A stretch of 64,000 nucleotides of DNA from Neobacillus niacini (GTDB lineage: Bacteria > Bacillota > Bacilli > Bacillales > Cytobacillaceae), in the NCBI RefSeq assembly GCF_023715785.1, contig NZ_JAMBOX010000018.1, positions 36,201 through 100,200 of the forward strand. Reading direction: 5' to 3'. The notes under the pieces are model-generated. The model was given only the letters and a program-made list of their open reading frames with translations. It searched no databases and was not told the origin of the DNA. A program made the position numbers and the translations under genes. Below, piece by piece: positions 62,240 through 64,000 of this stretch (its first letter is position 1; each line of letters opens with the position of its first letter).

Positions 62240-63172
62240 CTATAATTTTTCTGCAATCCTTAGCTTTGCAGAACGTGCACGATTATTTTGTTCTACCTCT
62301 CCTTCGGAAGGAAGAATAGGTTTCCGAGTAATAATTTTTATTACCGGCTTGTACTCATCTGGGATCACTGGCAACGCGCGCGGCAGATTTGGTGTTTCCC
62401 CCGCTTTTTTGAAGGTTGCCTTACAAATTCGATCCTCTAGCGAATGAAAAGTAATACAGCTGATTCGTCCGCCCGGATTTAACAGGTCAATTGCCTGATG
62501 AAGTGATTTTTCAAATACGGACAATTCATCATTAACCGCAATGCGGATCGCCTGAAAAACTCTTTTGGCTGGATGTCCGCCTTTTCGCCTTGCAGGTGCC
62601 GGAATGGCCTCCTTAATTAATTCAACTAATTCCGCCGTAGTTTCTATTGGCTGTTTCATTCGGGCCGCCTCAATTTTCCTGGCGATTTGTTTCGAAAATT
62701 TCTCCTCGCCATAGTGAAAAAAGATGCGGACCAAGTCTTCATATGACCAATGATTAATCACATCGTATGCCGAAATCTCGGCATCCTGATCCATCCTCAT
62801 GTCCAATGGTGCATCATGATGGTAGCTAAAGCCTCTTTCGGGAGTATCCAGCTGTGGTGAGGATACGCCGAGGTCATACAAGACGCCATCCACCCTTTCA
62901 ACCCCGAGGTTTCCAAGTTCTTCCTTTAAATATAGAAAATTGCTTTTAATAATAGTTAAACGGTCCCCATATTGGGCCAATTTCTCCCGGGCGTTGGCGA
63001 TGGCTGTTTCGTCCTGGTCAAATGCATATAATTTTCCATTTTGTCCAAGCTTTGAAAGAATCGCCGAACTATGTCCGGCCCCTCCCAATGTACAATCGAC
63101 GTAAACCCCATCCTGCTTAATGTTCAATCCGTCAACAGCTTCCTCTAATAACACAGTTGTATGTTCAAACAT
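62240..63172 (-). CDS. rsmH: 16S rRNA cytosine-N4 methyltransferase
   Basis: The 310-residue methyltransferase modifies C1402 in 16S rRNA. It shows HTTVLLEEAVDGL at the N terminus, the SAM site VDCTLGGAGHS, and the late motif GGRISCITFHSLEDRICK. It follows mraZ, as in most bacteria. Confidence 0.97.
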   Translation of the reverse strand: MFEHTTVLLEEAVDGLNIKQDGVYVDCTLGGAGHSSAILSKLGQNGKLYAFDQDETAIANAREKLAQYGDRLTIIKSNFLYLKEELGNLGVERVDGVLYDLGVSSPQLDTPERGFSYHHDAPLDMRMDQDAEISAYDVINHWSYEDLVRIFFHYGEEKFSKQIARKIEAARMKQPIETTAELVELIKEAIPAPARRKGGHPAKRVFQAIRIAVNDELSVFEKSLHQAIDLLNPGGRISCITFHSLEDRICKATFKKAGETPNLPRALPVIPDEYKPVIKIITRKPILPSEGEVEQNNRARSAKLRIAEKL

Positions 63173-63239
63173 GTCGTACCACCTTTTCCAATCGTCGAAA
63201 AATTATTATTGCAAAAAATATATTAATATAACTTGTCCA

Positions 63240-63671
63240 TTATATATCAAAGCCAATCATATTTTCCGCAATTTCTGCAAAAGAATCTTCGGACTGTGAG
63301 AAATAGTCTTCCCAAATCTGTTTGCTCCAAATTTCAATTCGATTGGAAACACCCAAGATTACACATTCTTTTTCCAGCTTGGCATATTGCAAAAGTGGTG
63401 CCGGGATATTAATTCTTCCTTGTTTATCAAGCTCGCTCTCAGTTGCACCGGAAAAGAAGAATCTTGTAAAGGCGCGGGCATCTTTCTTGGTCAGCGGCAA
63501 GCCTTTTAATTTTTCTTCAATTAGCTGCCATTCTGATAACGGGTAACCAAATAAACATTGATCCAAACCCCTAGTGATGATAAACATCTCGCCAAGATCA
63601 TCACGGAATTTGGAGGGCACGATGATTCGGCCTTTACTATCAATGCTATGATGGTATTCACCCATGAACAT
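63240..63671 (-). CDS. mraZ: Transcriptional regulator MraZ
   Basis: The 143-residue protein has two AbrB-like half domains (GEYHHSIDSKGRIIVPSKFR and ATESELDKQGRINIPAPLLQYA), each with DxxGR. It represses or controls the dcw operon and itself. The start at 63671 (MFMGEYHHS) matches the family; 15 nt of open frame upstream is not used. It is preceded by a TGG-rich operator-like region. Confidence 0.96.
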   Translation of the reverse strand: MFMGEYHHSIDSKGRIIVPSKFRDDLGEMFIITRGLDQCLFGYPLSEWQLIEEKLKGLPLTKKDARAFTRFFFSGATESELDKQGRINIPAPLLQYAKLEKECVILGVSNRIEIWSKQIWEDYFSQSEDSFAEIAENMIGFDI

Positions 63672-63729
63672 ACCCACTACCCCCACTTTCTATTAAAAAT
63701 GTACCACAATCCCCCACTTTCCACCACCT
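63672..63729 (-). promoter_or_regulatory. Candidate MraZ operator
   Basis: TGG motifs begin at 63726, 63716 and 63706 on the minus strand, exactly 10 bp apart, then at 63685 and 63676. Two copies read AAAGTGGGG. This fits the spaced TGGGN repeats known for MraZ in E. coli and the AAAGTG repeats in Mycoplasma. No clean sigma-A promoter could be read just upstream. Confidence 0.6.
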
Positions 63730-63792
63730 ATTTTTTAACTATTCGTCTTAAAATCTTTAAAATCCTTTATTCTTATTAAATTTTTGCAAAAA

Positions 63793-63849
63793 AAAAGAAA
63801 AACTTCACTGAATAAGTGAAGTCAGGCTGTCGAGAAAGTTTCGACAGCC
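63793..63849 (-). terminator. Two terminator hairpins upstream of mraZ
   Basis: Reading minus: hairpin GGCTGTCGA / TCGACAGCC, then hairpin ACTTCACT / AGTGAAGT followed by TTTTTC and nine T residues. They end a minus-strand transcript from outside the right edge, probably bshC in B. subtilis order. The first hairpin could also stop plus-strand transcripts (TTTATTTTG). Confidence 0.85.
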
Positions 63850-63928
63850 TTTATTTTGTTTATTTTCTTTAACAATTCACCGCGTTAATTTGTTATAATA
63901 CTATTAATAAATAGACTATTCGATATGT

Positions 63929-64000
63929 CTGTTGATTTGCGCTCCAGGCACTTCGCTTTCCGCGGGCGTGCCTGGGAGCCTCCTCGGCGCAAGCGCCTGT
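63929..64000. repeat. Dispersed intergenic repeat cut by the window edge (family B)
   Basis: It begins CTGTTGATTTGCGC and continues with GC-rich inverted pieces (CGCGGGCG, GCCTGGGAG, CGGCGCAAGCGCC). It shares its first 14 bp with the element at 43947. The rest lies beyond the window. The gap 63850-63928 shows no gene. Confidence 0.75.

Noticed and set aside
63864..63898. Plus-strand promoter TTAACA ... TATAAT toward the right edge
   Set aside because: The spacer is 19 bp, and no downstream plus-strand gene is visible; the AT-rich stretch gives chance matches.

Overview
This window is a core chromosomal segment of an endospore-forming Bacillaceae bacterium. The gene order matches the Bacillus subtilis mraZ-to-thiN region almost gene for gene, and the proteins read as close relatives of B. 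subtilis ones. The presence of spoVD, spoVE, spoIIGA-sigE-sigG and ylyA shows a spore-former. Dispersed intergenic repeats of a type I associate with Bacillus/Neobacillus-like genomes are also present. All genes lie on the minus strand except rqcH. No tRNA, rRNA, CRISPR, prophage or intact insertion sequence was found.

Layout in transcription order (right to left): (1) the division and cell wall (dcw) cluster, 63.7-44.1 kb: mraZ, rsmH, ftsL, pbpB, spoVD, murE, a 149-residue orphan MurF N-terminal domain, mraY, murD, spoVE, murG, murB, divIB, ylxW, ylxX, sbp, ftsA, ftsZ. (2) A 1.1-kb non-coding stretch with an array of about eleven and a half 52-bp tandem repeats (43.3-43.9 kb). (3) The sporulation sigma locus spoIIGA-sigE-sigG, 42.9-40.3 kb. 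(4) ylmC, pgeF, ylmE, sepF, ylmG, ylmH, divIVA, 40.1-36.0 kb. (5) ileS with a T-box leader, then ylyA, lspA and rluD. (6) The pyrimidine operon pyrR-pyrP-pyrB-pyrC-carA-carB-pyrK-pyrD-pyrF-pyrE, 30.8-19.1 kb, with one strong promoter and three PyrR attenuators. (7) rqcH on the plus strand, convergent with pyrE across a long palindrome. (8) A calcium-type P-ATPase, yloC, remA, gmk, rpoZ, coaBC, priA, def, fmt, rsmB, rlmN, prpC, prkC, rsgA, rpe and the start of thiN.

The dcw genes make lipid II and build the septum. SpoIIGA processes pro-sigma E at the polar septum, and sigma G follows in the forespore. Regulatory sites that can be read directly include a Spo0A-type spoIIG promoter with a 22-bp spacer, a sigma-H promoter before ftsA, a 10-bp-periodic TGG array before mraZ, the ileS T-box (specifier ATC), and the pyr promoter with its three attenuators.

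The least explained items are the 52-bp hairpin-forming tandem array between ftsZ and spoIIGA, the orphan MurF N-domain gene between murE and mraY, a MITE-like palindrome inside the rqcH/pyrE terminator, and a possible 38-residue membrane peptide gene overlapping the start of divIB. Comparisons with B. subtilis proteins and gene order are from memory; no database search was run.
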